Positions 1 to 8,066 of a stretch of DNA of 10,126 nt are shown here, piece after piece. The translations under genes and the position numbers were made by a program. The DNA lies in NCBI GenBank assembly GCA_036732755.1, contig DAINBU010000159.1, positions 1 to 10,126 of the forward strand. The letters run 5' to 3'. The DNA comes from DASRRB01 sp036732755. GTDB taxonomy: Bacteria > Planctomycetota > B15-G4 > SIAN01. How positions within the stretch are numbered: the first letter of the stretch is position 1; the number at the start of each line of letters is the position of its first letter. The notes below the pieces were generated by a model that saw only the letters and a list, made by a program, of their open reading frames with translations, did no database searches and had not been told where the DNA came from.

Positions 1-54
1 GAGCTGCTGCGAGTCGTGCCCGAATGCGCCGAGCGCAGCGAGCCCCCCGTCCAT
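1..54 (-). CDS. Possible 5' end of a gene running off the left edge
   Basis: An ATG at 54 on the minus strand opens a frame that stays open for 18 codons to the window edge (begins MDGGLAALGAFGHDSQQL). Sixteen of the 18 third positions are G or C, as in the real genes here, whereas the frame from the other nearby minus-strand ATG at 85 has only about half GC at third positions. No convincing Shine-Dalgarno precedes the ATG at 54, and the fragment is too short to assign to a family. The plus-strand frame 1 is also open through this stretch, so coding on that strand is not excluded. Tentative call only. Confidence 0.2.
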   Translation of the reverse strand, partial: MDGGLAALGAFGHDSQQL

Positions 55-202
55 CGTTGGTTTGGGGCGAGCGTGTCCCGTCCATCGAGCCTTTTTCCCC
101 TCCGCCCCTCGACCCGCCCTCGCCCGTCGCGCGTTCAACCACGAAGCCTCGCTCCCCGCGACCTCTTCACCCGCGTTCTCGACGTCCGCTCCAGTTTCAA
201 GC

Positions 203-1807
203 TCACGGTCGGGCGCCGGGCGGCTCCGCGCAGGGGACGAAGACCGGCAGCGTGAAGCGGAAGGTCGAACCGCGGCCCGGCTCGCTCGCGACCGAGATGC
301 GGCCGCCGTGCGCCTCGACGATCCCCTTCGCGATGGGGAGCCCGAGCCCGATGCCGTGCTTCTCGCCGCCCTCGTTCTGCCAGAAGCGGTCGAAGACGTG
401 CGGGAGCGCGTCGGCGGCGACGCCCGCGCCGCTGTCGGCCACGCGGAACTCGACCGCGCCGTCGCCCGCCGCGGCGGAGAGCGCGAGCTTCCCGCCCGGC
501 GCGGTGAACTTCACCGCGTTGCTGATCAGGTTCTCGAAGACCTGCAGCACGCGCGGCCGGTCGGCGGCGACGTCGGGCAGCCCCTCCGGCACGTCGACCG
601 AGAGCGCGAGCGGGCGCGCCGCGACGAGCGCCTGCTGCGCCGCGACCGCCTTTATGACCAGCGCGCGCACCGGCGTGCGCGCCTTCGTCACCGAGCACTG
701 GCCGGCGTCGATGCGCGCCACGCTCAGGAGGTCCTTGATGAGGCGGCTCATGCGCATCACCGCCTGGCACACGTTGGCGATCGCCTCTCCGCTGCGCCGC
801 TCCGGCGCCGGCGCGCGCCGGCGCATCCCCTCGACCTCGAGCAGGATCGCCGTCAGCGGATTGCGCAGCTCGTGCGCGACCACGCCGAGGACGTCGTTGC
901 GCGCCGCGATCGCGCGCTGCGCGCGGACGTAGAGGAGCGCCCGCTCGACCGCGTGCGAAGCGCAGGCGGCGTACTCCTTCGCCAGCACGGCCCCGCGCTC
1001 GGCGTAGCGGCCCGGGTCGCAGGCTCCGAATGCGAGCTCGCCCACCTTCGCGCCGCGCACCTCGAGCGGCAGCGCGAGGAACGCCGCGCACCGGAGCTCC
1101 CGCTTCGCGCGCAGCCGCGCGAGCGGCTCGGCGGCCGGGTCGCCCTCGAGTTCGCGCGCGAGCGCGGCGCACGTCGCCGCGTGCTCCTCGACGCACGCCG
1201 CGACCGCCACGCGCCGCGCGTCGCCCTCCTGCGGCGCGAGCGTCACGACGCAGGCGTCGGCGAGGTGGCGCGTCGCGTGGCGCGCGATCTCGGAGACCAC
1301 CGCGTCGAGTTCGAGAGTGGCCGCCATCGTCCGCGCGAAGTCGGCGAAGAAGCGCTGCCCCTCCTCGATCCGCCGCAGCTCCTCGTGCGCGCCCGCGAGC
1401 GCACGCTCCTGCTCGCGCAGCGCGGTGACGTCGCGGAAGACCACCGACGCGCCGGTGATCGTCCCGCTCGCATCACGAAGCGGCCGCCCTGTCACCGAGA
1501 TCAGGACGCCGTCGGGCACGCCTGGATTGCGGACGAAGATCTCGACGTTCTCCGTCTCCTCGCCGCGCAGCGCGCGGATCAGCGGATAGTCGTCGACCTG
1601 GAAAGGCGTGGTCCGGTCGACCTGGAAGACGCCGTAGTGGCTCGCCCACGCGTCGGGTCCGGCGTCGGGAATGCTCCGGCCGAGGATCCGGTCGGCCGCG
1701 CGGTTCGAGAAGACGAAGCGCCCGTCGACGTTCACGACCATGACGCCGTCGCCGAGACTGTCGAGGACGTCGTGCGGAACGACTTCGTCCCCGGTCTTCG
1801 TGTACAT
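203..1807 (-). CDS. PAS-GAF sensor histidine kinase, soluble
   Basis: Predicted 534-residue cytoplasmic histidine kinase that would autophosphorylate and pass phosphate to a response regulator. Counting from the ATG at 1807: a PAS domain at about 12-131, ending in the typical VVFRDVTALRE exit to a linker helix; a GAF domain at about 152-295; HisKA with H-box AHELRNPL (phospho-acceptor His312); and HATPase_c with N-box ENLISN (Asn426, Asn430), G1 DSGAG (458-462), F-box FDRFW and G2 GIGLGLP (485-491). No transmembrane segment or signal peptide is seen, so it should sense an internal cue. The frame stays open to a TTG at 1864, but that codon lies inside a likely -10 promoter element and the extra 19 residues look unstructured, so I prefer the ATG; neither start has a strong ribosome binding site. 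The GAF region is rich in cysteine. No response regulator lies within the window. The kinase call is secure; the signal and output are unknown. Confidence 0.95.
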   Translation of the reverse strand: MYTKTGDEVVPHDVLDSLGDGVMVVNVDGRFVFSNRAADRILGRSIPDAGPDAWASHYGVFQVDRTTPFQVDDYPLIRALRGEETENVEIFVRNPGVPDGVLISVTGRPLRDASGTITGASVVFRDVTALREQERALAGAHEELRRIEEGQRFFADFARTMAATLELDAVVSEIARHATRHLADACVVTLAPQEGDARRVAVAACVEEHAATCAALARELEGDPAAEPLARLRAKRELRCAAFLALPLEVRGAKVGELAFGACDPGRYAERGAVLAKEYAACASHAVERALLYVRAQRAIAARNDVLGVVAHELRNPLTAILLEVEGMRRRAPAPERRSGEAIANVCQAVMRMSRLIKDLLSVARIDAGQCSVTKARTPVRALVIKAVAAQQALVAARPLALSVDVPEGLPDVAADRPRVLQVFENLISNAVKFTAPGGKLALSAAAGDGAVEFRVADSGAGVAADALPHVFDRFWQNEGGEKHGIGLGLPIAKGIVEAHGGRISVASEPGRGSTFRFTLPVFVPCAEPPGARP

Positions 1808-1854
1808 CGGAGGGACCCCGGACTCGGAGAAGGACCGGGAGGGCAGCGCGTCCG

Positions 1855-1868
1855 TTCTTAGCAAACCG
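1855..1868 (-). promoter_or_regulatory. Candidate extended -10 promoter of the histidine kinase gene
   Basis: On the minus strand this reads CGGTTTGCTAAGAA, which can be parsed as the extended -10 dinucleotide TG, one spacer base and hexamer TAAGAA. It lies about 50 bases upstream of the ATG at 1807. The first ten bases recur exactly upstream of the MATE gene (8071-8080) at a similar distance from that start. The -35 region is not convincing. Inference from two occurrences only. Confidence 0.35.
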
Positions 1869-1871
1869 ACC

Positions 1872-1899
1872 CGCGTGAAACATCCGTCGCGTTCACGCG
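1872..1899. repeat. Inverted repeat over the DUF1501 stop codon
   Basis: A perfect 8-bp inverted repeat, CGCGTGAA (1872-1879) and TTCACGCG (1892-1899), is separated by 12 bases. The right arm contains the TGA stop of the DUF1501 gene and the left arm sits just upstream of the kinase promoter candidate. It could end DUF1501 transcription as a hairpin, although no T-tract follows, or serve as an operator for the kinase gene. The symmetry is directly visible; the function is not known. Confidence 0.4.
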
Positions 1900-3329
1900 A
1901 GGAGCGCGGGGATCACCTGCCCGTGGACGTCGGTGAGGCGGCGATTCGATCCGTTGTGGCGGAACGTCAGCCGCGTGTGGTCGATGCCGAGCAGGTGGAG
2001 CACGGTCGCGTGCAGGTCGTAGCACCAGGTCGGCACGCGCGACTTCCAGCCCCATTCGTCGCTCTCGCCGTACGCCGCGCCCGCGCGCACGCCGGCGCCG
2101 GCGATCCAGCCGACGAAGGTGCCGCCGTTGTGGTCGCGGCCGGCGGTCTGCTGGCTGAAGGGCTGCCGCCCGAACTCCGTCGAGAAGATCACGAGCGTGT
2201 CGTCGAACATCCCGCGCGCCTTCAGGTCGGCGAGCAACCCGGCGATCGGCGCGTCGACCGTGCTCGCGATGGCGGGCAGCTCCGTCGAGACGTCGGCGTG
2301 GTTGTCCCAGTTGCCCTTGGCGCCGGCCGGACCGCTCCAGACCTGGACGAAGCGCACTCCGCGCTCGAGCATCCGCCGCGCGAGCAGGCAGCGCGTGCCG
2401 AACTCCTCGCTGACCTTCTCGTCGAGGCCGTAGAGCGCGCGCGTCGCGGCGCTCTCGCCCTTCAGGTCGAAGAGCTCGGGCACGCTCAGCTGCATCCGGG
2501 CGGCGAGCTCGTACGAGGCGATGCGCGCGTCGAGGCGCGTGTCGCCCTCGTCCTGCGCGGCGTAGGCGCGGTCCATCTTCGCGAGCAGCGCGCGCAGCTC
2601 CGCCTCGCCCTGCCTTGTGATCGGCGTCGCGGCGGGGGCCGGCTCGAGGTCGTGGATCGGCGTCTTGCGCGTCGCCTGGATCACGATGCCCTGGTTCGCG
2701 ACCGGCAGGAAGCCCGCGCCGAAGTTGCCGAGGTTGTTGTAGGGGAGCCCGCGCGGATCGGGCAGCACGACGAAGGAGGGGAGGTCGTCGCTCGAGGCGC
2801 CGAGCGCGTAGGTGATCCAGGCGCCCATGCACGGGAAGCCGGGCAGCGTGAAGCCGGTGTTCATCATGTAGCTGCCCGGCCCGTGGACGTTCGTCTTCGA
2901 CGTCATCGACATCAGGAAGGCGAGGTCGTCGACGCGCGTCGCGAGCTTCGGGAAGACGCTCGAGACCCAGCGCCCGCTCTCTCCATGCTGCTTCCACGAG
3001 AAGGGGCTCTTCAGGATCGGGAAGCCGTCGTGCGAGCCGGTGACCGACTCGACGTGCTGCCCCGGGTCGAACTTCTGGCCGTGCCGCTTCTCGAGCTCCG
3101 GCTTGTAGTCGAAGGTGTCGACCGGGCTCATGCCGCCGTTCATGAAGAGCTGGACGATGCGCTTCACCTTCGCGCGGTGGTGGAGCCCGCCGTTCAGGTC
3201 GGCGAGCGACGGGGCGGCCGACTCCTGCGCAAGCAGACCGTGACGGCCGATGAGCTGGGCGAGGGCGATGCCGCCGAGCCCGCCGCCGAGCTGCCAGAGG
3301 AAGTCGCGCCGCGTCGGGATCGCTCCCAT
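1893..3329 (-). CDS. DUF1501 family protein, Tat-exported
   Basis: A 478-residue member of the DUF1501 family, distantly related to sulfatases and alkaline phosphatases and abundant in Planctomycetota; its biochemical activity is not established. The N-terminus carries a twin-arginine motif, TRRDFL (residues 6-11), followed by a glycine/alanine/leucine stretch to about residue 35, so export in folded form is likely. Family motifs are intact: LFMNGGMSPVDTFDYKP at 61-77, NVHGPGSYMMNTGF at 147-160, GNWDNHADV at 339-347, TEFGRQPF at 384-391, GRDHNGG at 397-403, and the C-terminal block DLHATVLHLLGIDH (438-451) through LTDVHG. The length is normal. The start is the ATG at 3329, with GGAG five bases upstream inside the end of the preceding gene. 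That gene stops two bases earlier (TGA CG ATG), so the two are probably translationally coupled. The frame is open far upstream, but that part is only a shadow of the PSD1 gene. Confidence 0.96.
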   Translation of the reverse strand: MGAIPTRRDFLWQLGGGLGGIALAQLIGRHGLLAQESAAPSLADLNGGLHHRAKVKRIVQLFMNGGMSPVDTFDYKPELEKRHGQKFDPGQHVESVTGSHDGFPILKSPFSWKQHGESGRWVSSVFPKLATRVDDLAFLMSMTSKTNVHGPGSYMMNTGFTLPGFPCMGAWITYALGASSDDLPSFVVLPDPRGLPYNNLGNFGAGFLPVANQGIVIQATRKTPIHDLEPAPAATPITRQGEAELRALLAKMDRAYAAQDEGDTRLDARIASYELAARMQLSVPELFDLKGESAATRALYGLDEKVSEEFGTRCLLARRMLERGVRFVQVWSGPAGAKGNWDNHADVSTELPAIASTVDAPIAGLLADLKARGMFDDTLVIFSTEFGRQPFSQQTAGRDHNGGTFVGWIAGAGVRAGAAYGESDEWGWKSRVPTWCYDLHATVLHLLGIDHTRLTFRHNGSNRRLTDVHGQVIPALLA

Positions 3330-3331
3330 CG

Positions 3332-6300
3332 TCACTCCACGAAGACGAATTCGCTGCAGTTGAAGAGCAGGCGCGCCGCGCTCGCGAGACCGTGGCGCGC
3401 GACGAACGGCGCGACGTCGGCGAGCTCGGCGGGGGAGGGGTCGCGCAGGAGGACGCGCCGCCAGAGGGCGCGCACGCGCTCCGCGTCGCCGCTCGCCTGC
3501 GCGGCGACCGCCTCGGCGAGGTGCTCGCTGCGCCGCACGACGAAGCGGTCGTTCAGGAGCGCGAGGGCCTGGAGCGCCGTCACCGACGCGCCGCGCGTCG
3601 GCGCGAGCTGCGACGCGTCGGGGCAGTCCATCGTCTCCATGAACGGGTCGGGCAGCGTCCGGAACAGGAAGCGCCAGATGCTGCGCCGCTTCATCTCGGG
3701 GCGGTCGGCGTCGAAGCCGTCGTAGTCGACGTTGGGCGTGACGTGGATGCCGGGGCTCTCGACGAACTGCTTGACCGAGGGCCCGCCCATGGCGAGGTCG
3801 AGCTCGCCCGAGATCGCGAGCAGCGCGTCGCGGATCTCCTCGGCGTCGAGGCGCGTGCGGCGCATCCGCCAGAGCAGCGCGTCGTCGGCGTCGAGCGCGC
3901 TCGCGCGCGGATCGGCGCGCGCCGACTGGCGGTAGGCGGCGCTCGTGACGAGGAGGCGGTCGAGCGCCTTGAGACTCCCGCCGCCGTCGCGGAACCACGT
4001 GGCGAGCCAGTCGAGCAGCTCGGGGTGGCTCGGCGCGGCGCCCATCGTCCCGAAGTCGCTCGGCGTCGCGACCAGCCCGCGCCCGAAGTGGTCCTGCCAG
4101 ACCCGATTGACGATCGCCCGCCACGTCAGCGCGTTGCGCCGGTCGGTGATCCAGCGCGCGAGCGCGGCGCGCCGCGCTCCCTCCTCGTCGGCCGTGCCGC
4201 GCACCGCCTCGTCGACGGCGAGCTCGGGCGGGAGCTCGGCGACGCAGCCGAGCGCGCCCGGCGCGGCCTCGGCGAGCGGCTTGCCGACCTCGCCGCGCGC
4301 GAGGACGTGGACCGGCCGCACGCCGCGCGCGGGGACGAAGTTGTTCTCCGGCGGGAAGTCGGTCGTGCCGGCGTAGACGAGCTTTGGCGGCGGCAGCGCC
4401 GCGAGCTCGCCGTCGATCCGCCACTGGAGGGCAGCGCGCGCGAGCTCGCCGCGCTCCGCGGCGGTGCGTGCGTCGACGGGCCTGGCGAGCAGCGCGCGCA
4501 CCTTCTCCGGCGGCACGCTCGCGCGCACCGGAGCGGGCGCCGCGGTCGCCGCGAGCCGCATCCGGCCGATCAGGTGGTGCTGCCCGTGCAGTTGCTCGAG
4601 CCGGATCTCGAGCTCGCACGCCGCGCCGCCTTCGAGCACGTCTCGCAACTCGAAGACGGCGTGGTGTGCGCGCCCGACCTGGGGGTGGATGCCCCACGCG
4701 GTCTCGGGCTTCCCGTCGACGGCCATCGCGGCGGTCCAGCCGTCCTGGTCGAAGTCGGCGCTCGCGCGCGCGATCGCGACCGGGGTCCGCGAGCCAAGCT
4801 CGCCGCGGCGGACGGCCGTGACGGTGATCTCGGAGAGGTGGAGGTTGCCGTTGTCCTGGCGACCCGGGCCGTGCATCGGCAGCGAATCGTCCGGCAGCAG
4901 GTCGAGGCGCAGCGCGGTGATCCGCGGCAGCGGCGCGACCGCGCGCACGACGTAGGTGTCCTTCTCGGGCTGCGCACCCGAGAAGAGGAGCGAGCCGTCG
5001 GGGAGCGGCGTGGCGGTCGCGCCGCCCGCCGAGATCGCCCCTTCGCCGGTCGCGGCGACGTTCTCGACGGCGAGCACGTTCCAGATGCCTCCGTCGCCCG
5101 CGACCTCGCGCTCGAAGGCCGCGACGTCGGCGCGCAGCGCGTCGGACTGCAGCTCCGGTGCCTCCGCGGGGAGGCGCCCGACGTTCAGCCGGCGGCGCAG
5201 GATCGCCTGGCGCTTCGCGTGCAGCGCGGGGTCGAGGTCGAACGGGCGGTCGGCGCGGTCGATCCCCGCGAAGACCGACTGGAGCCGGTAGTAGTCGGTC
5301 TGCGCGATCGGATCGAACTTGTGGTTGTGGCAGCGCGCGCACTGCACCGTCGTGCTGACGAACGTCGCCATCGTCGTGGTCAGCATGTCGTCGCGGTCGA
5401 GGTTGCGGGCGATCGCCTTGTCGAGCGTGTCGTCGCCGATGTTGAGCTGCGAGCTCTCGTCCCACGGACCGGCCGCCAGGAAGCCGAGCGCCGCGATCGC
5501 GCGCGGCTCCTCGGGGAAGAGGACGTCGGCCGCGAGCTGCTGCTCGACGAAGGTCGCGTAGGGGAGGTCGCGGTTGAAGGCGTCGACCAGCCAGTCGCGG
5601 TAGGGCCAGGCGTGCGGCCGCTCGCGGTCCTGGTCGTTGCCGTGCGTCTCGGCGAAGTGCACCAGGTCGATCCAGCGGCGGGCGCGCCGCTCGCCGTAGC
5701 GCAGGCTCATGAGGAGGCGGTCGACGACGCGCTCGTAGGCTTCGGGATCGGGATCGGCGAGGAAGGCCGCGAGCTCGTCCTGCGTCGGCGGCAGCCCGGT
5801 CAGGTCGAAGGTGACGCGCCGCAGGAGCGTCCTGCGGTCGGCGGGCGGCGCGAAGGAGAGCCCGTGCTCCGCGAGCTTCGCGACCAGGAACGGGTCGACC
5901 TCGTTCTGGAGCGCTTGCGCCTCTGCGACGACCGGCAGCGGCGGCGAGCGGATCGGCTGGTAGGCCCAGTGGTCGGGGCGCGCGACGACCGGCGCGTCGA
6001 GCGTGTCGGGCCACGGCGCGCCCGCGTCGATCCACTTGCGCAGGATCCCGACCTCTTCGGACGAGAGGAGCTCGCCGCGTTGCGGCATGCGCAGCGTCGC
6101 GTCGACGCCCGCGACGTAGCGGATGAGCGGGCTCTTGGCGGAATCGCCGGGGATGATCGCCGCCCCGAGCTGCCCGCCGGCGAGCGCGCTCGACTTCACG
6201 TCGAGCCGGAAGTCGCTGCGCTGCCGCTCCGGCCCGTGGCAGCCGTAGCAGGCGCGCTGGAAGATCGGCGCGACCTCGGACGCGAAGGCGACCTCGTGGT

Positions 6301-6448
6301 CGGCCGGCGGCGGGAGCGCCTCCTGCGCGGACGCGCCCGGCGCGGCCGCCGCAGACGCGAGCACGAGGACGACGAAACGCGTCGTCCCGACCCGCAGGGG
6401 ACGATCGATCGAGGTGCGATCGATCAAGCAGCCACCCCGTGCCGCCAC
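3332..6448 (-). CDS. PSD1 family cytochrome c / DUF1549 / DUF1553 protein
   Basis: A 1038-residue exported multidomain protein, first gene of an operon with DUF1501. The N-terminus has a basic region, a hydrophobic stretch (about 25-37) and a likely signal peptidase site after ASA (39-41). Next come a planctomycete cytochrome-c domain (about 50-147) with haem motif CYGCH (67-71) and a possible axial Met in RMPQ (Met121); DUF1549 (about 183-400) with its usual second CxxCH, CARCH at 370-374; a beta-rich, probably carbohydrate-binding insert (about 452-640) with the family signature GPGRQDNGN (527-535); and DUF1553 (about 765-1025). The architecture and length are typical of planctomycete PSD1 proteins. 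A redox role linked to polysaccharide breakdown is often supposed for this family but not proven. The start is uncertain: GTG at 6448 gives the longest frame, and TTG at 6427 would give a more compact signal peptide; neither has a clear Shine-Dalgarno. A perfect hairpin lies at codons 8-16. Confidence 0.95.
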   Translation of the reverse strand: MAARGGCLIDRTSIDRPLRVGTTRFVVLVLASAAAAPGASAQEALPPPADHEVAFASEVAPIFQRACYGCHGPERQRSDFRLDVKSSALAGGQLGAAIIPGDSAKSPLIRYVAGVDATLRMPQRGELLSSEEVGILRKWIDAGAPWPDTLDAPVVARPDHWAYQPIRSPPLPVVAEAQALQNEVDPFLVAKLAEHGLSFAPPADRRTLLRRVTFDLTGLPPTQDELAAFLADPDPEAYERVVDRLLMSLRYGERRARRWIDLVHFAETHGNDQDRERPHAWPYRDWLVDAFNRDLPYATFVEQQLAADVLFPEEPRAIAALGFLAAGPWDESSQLNIGDDTLDKAIARNLDRDDMLTTTMATFVSTTVQCARCHNHKFDPIAQTDYYRLQSVFAGIDRADRPFDLDPALHAKRQAILRRRLNVGRLPAEAPELQSDALRADVAAFEREVAGDGGIWNVLAVENVAATGEGAISAGGATATPLPDGSLLFSGAQPEKDTYVVRAVAPLPRITALRLDLLPDDSLPMHGPGRQDNGNLHLSEITVTAVRRGELGSRTPVAIARASADFDQDGWTAAMAVDGKPETAWGIHPQVGRAHHAVFELRDVLEGGAACELEIRLEQLHGQHHLIGRMRLAATAAPAPVRASVPPEKVRALLARPVDARTAAERGELARAALQWRIDGELAALPPPKLVYAGTTDFPPENNFVPARGVRPVHVLARGEVGKPLAEAAPGALGCVAELPPELAVDEAVRGTADEEGARRAALARWITDRRNALTWRAIVNRVWQDHFGRGLVATPSDFGTMGAAPSHPELLDWLATWFRDGGGSLKALDRLLVTSAAYRQSARADPRASALDADDALLWRMRRTRLDAEEIRDALLAISGELDLAMGGPSVKQFVESPGIHVTPNVDYDGFDADRPEMKRRSIWRFLFRTLPDPFMETMDCPDASQLAPTRGASVTALQALALLNDRFVVRRSEHLAEAVAAQASGDAERVRALWRRVLLRDPSPAELADVAPFVARHGLASAARLLFNCSEFVFVE
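6403..6425 (-). repeat. Perfect 9-bp hairpin at the start of the PSD1 gene
   Basis: GATCGATCG (6403-6411) and CGATCGATC (6417-6425) are exact reverse complements around a 5-base loop. The element contains four GATC sites in 23 bases. It covers codons 8-16 counted from the GTG start, or begins just after the alternative TTG start, so in the mRNA it would fold right at the translation start. The arms encode a repeated Ile-Asp-Arg. The structure is directly visible; a regulatory role is inferred. Confidence 0.5.
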
Positions 6449-6535
6449 CCATCCGGCGGCTGGATTCCGAGGCGGGAGACCTTAGCGGCGGCGGCGCCGC
6501 GCGCGCAAGCTCAGGCGGAGTTCAGAGACAGGCTC

Positions 6536-8008
6536 TCAGACGATCCGCGCCTTCCAGCCGCCGCGCCGAAAGAGGACGCCGCCGACCAGCGCGAGCGTGG
6601 AGAAGGCGATCGCGACGGCGATGAAGACGCCGCGCGGACCCATGCCGAGCGGGTGGCTCAGCAGCCACGCGAGCGGGAGCTCGAGCAGCCAGAAGCAGCC
6701 GAAGTTCATCCAGGTCGGCGTCCAGGTGTCGCCCGCGCCGTTGAACGCCTGCCCGAAGACCATCCCGTACGCATAGAAGAGGAAGCCGCACGCGATCGTG
6801 CGCAGGCATTCGGCGCCGTACTCGAGCTCGGCCGCGCCCGCCTTCGCGCCGTCGCCGAGGAAGGCGGCGATGATCGGCCGCGCGAAGACGACGAAGACGG
6901 CGCCGATGACCGCGAGGAAGATCATGTTGTAGAAGCCGGCGATCCAGACCGAGCGCTCGGCGCGGTCGGGCCGCTTCGCGCCGAGGTTCTGGCCGACCAT
7001 CGTCGCCGCCGCGTTCGACATGCCCCACGACGGCAGCAGCCCGAACACGATGATCCGGATGCCGACCAGGTTGCCGGCGACCGCCTCGGTCCCGAAGTCG
7101 CCCAGGATGTAGACGACGCCGGTCCAGCTCGCCGTGTTGATGATGAACTGCAGCACGGCCGGTCCGGAGAGACGTGCGAGGATGCCGAGCGCCTTCGGGT
7201 CGAGCTTCAGGTGGTCGCGCCGGATGCGGATGCGACCGCGCCCGCGCGCCAGGAGCCAGAGCTGCAGCACGACGCCCGATCCGCGCCCGATCGTCGTCGC
7301 CACCGCCGCGCCCGTCACGCCGAGCGCCGGGAACGGGCCGATCCCGTAGATCAGCAGCGGGTCGAGGACCATGTTGATGACGTTGGCGAAGATCAGCACG
7401 CGCAGCGCGACCGAGGCGTCGCCGGCGGCGCGGAACACCGCGTTGATCACGAAGAGCAGCATCACCGTCGCGTTGGCGCCGAAGAGCAGGCGCGTGAAGC
7501 CGGAGCCGACGCGGATCACGTCGGGCTTCGCCTTCATGAGCTCCAGGAGCTCCGGCGCGTAGGTCCAGCCGAGGATCGCGATCGGGATCGCGGCGGCGAG
7601 GCCGAGGACGATCGCCTGCACGGCGGCGCGATCGGCGCCCTCGGAGTCCTTCTCGCCGATGCGCCGCGCGACCAGCGCGGTGGTCCCCATCATGAGCCCG
7701 ATCGCGATCGCGTAGACCAGTGCGAACATCGACTCGGTCACGCCGACCGCCGCCGTCGCCTCCTTGCCGAGCCGCGCCACCCAAAAGATGTCGGTGATGG
7801 CGAAGAGCGACTCCATCCCCATCTCGAGCACCATCGGCACCGCGAGGAGGACGATGGCGCGCCCGATCGGGATCTGCGTGTAGTCGACCGTGACGCCGCG
7901 GACGGCGTCGAGGAGCGTCCCGAAGAGGCCGCGCCGCTCGGACGGAATCTCCGCGAGGACGGCGGGAGCGGCGGCGCCCGGTTCGGGCGCGGGACCGGCG
8001 TGCGACAT
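6536..8008 (-). CDS. MATE family efflux transporter
   Basis: A 490-residue inner-membrane protein of the multidrug and toxin extrusion family, expected to export cationic drugs or other small molecules in exchange for Na+ or H+. After a soluble N-terminal tail of about 45 residues, twelve hydrophobic segments fall in two homologous halves. Family signatures include LAVPMVLEMGMESLFAITD (55-73), FRAAGD (192-197) in the first half, and VGQNLGAKRPDRA (338-350) and FNGAGDT (422-428) in the second. The length is at the upper end of the usual 440-490. The start is the ATG at 8008; the frame stays open to 8413 but the upstream part is low-complexity and overlaps the next gene. No good Shine-Dalgarno is visible. 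The gene is separated from both neighbours by about 90-120 bases and appears to be its own unit. The substrate cannot be predicted from sequence. Confidence 0.96.
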   Translation of the reverse strand: MSHAGPAPEPGAAAPAVLAEIPSERRGLFGTLLDAVRGVTVDYTQIPIGRAIVLLAVPMVLEMGMESLFAITDIFWVARLGKEATAAVGVTESMFALVYAIAIGLMMGTTALVARRIGEKDSEGADRAAVQAIVLGLAAAIPIAILGWTYAPELLELMKAKPDVIRVGSGFTRLLFGANATVMLLFVINAVFRAAGDASVALRVLIFANVINMVLDPLLIYGIGPFPALGVTGAAVATTIGRGSGVVLQLWLLARGRGRIRIRRDHLKLDPKALGILARLSGPAVLQFIINTASWTGVVYILGDFGTEAVAGNLVGIRIIVFGLLPSWGMSNAAATMVGQNLGAKRPDRAERSVWIAGFYNMIFLAVIGAVFVVFARPIIAAFLGDGAKAGAAELEYGAECLRTIACGFLFYAYGMVFGQAFNGAGDTWTPTWMNFGCFWLLELPLAWLLSHPLGMGPRGVFIAVAIAFSTLALVGGVLFRRGGWKARIV

Positions 8009-8066
8009 GTCGGCGGCGGCTCGCGAGGGGGGAACGCGGTCGGGACAGAGCGGCGGAGGGCGCGGC

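Noticed and set aside
1..255. Plus-strand frame 1, open from the left edge to a stop at 253-255
   Set aside because: It could be the 3' end of a gene from the left, but the sequence is rich in Arg, Pro and Ser with no recognisable motif, and it would overlap the well-defined C-terminus of the kinase.
62..1861. A 599-codon open frame on the plus strand opposite the histidine kinase
   Set aside because: It is the antisense shadow of a gene with all histidine kinase boxes intact; the product is low-complexity and rich in Arg, Ala and Glu.
3330..6452. Upstream extension of the DUF1501 frame, giving a 1519-codon open frame
   Set aside because: The extra 1040 codons lie in the wrong frame of the PSD1 gene and translate to Arg/Ala/Pro-rich sequence. 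The Tat motif and ribosome binding site at the ATG at 3329 mark the true start.
6486..6505. GC-only palindromic run (GGCGCCGCGCGCGC) between the MATE and PSD1 genes
   Set aside because: Self-complementarity is expected by chance in such GC-rich sequence; no T-tract follows and its position does not match a specific gene end.
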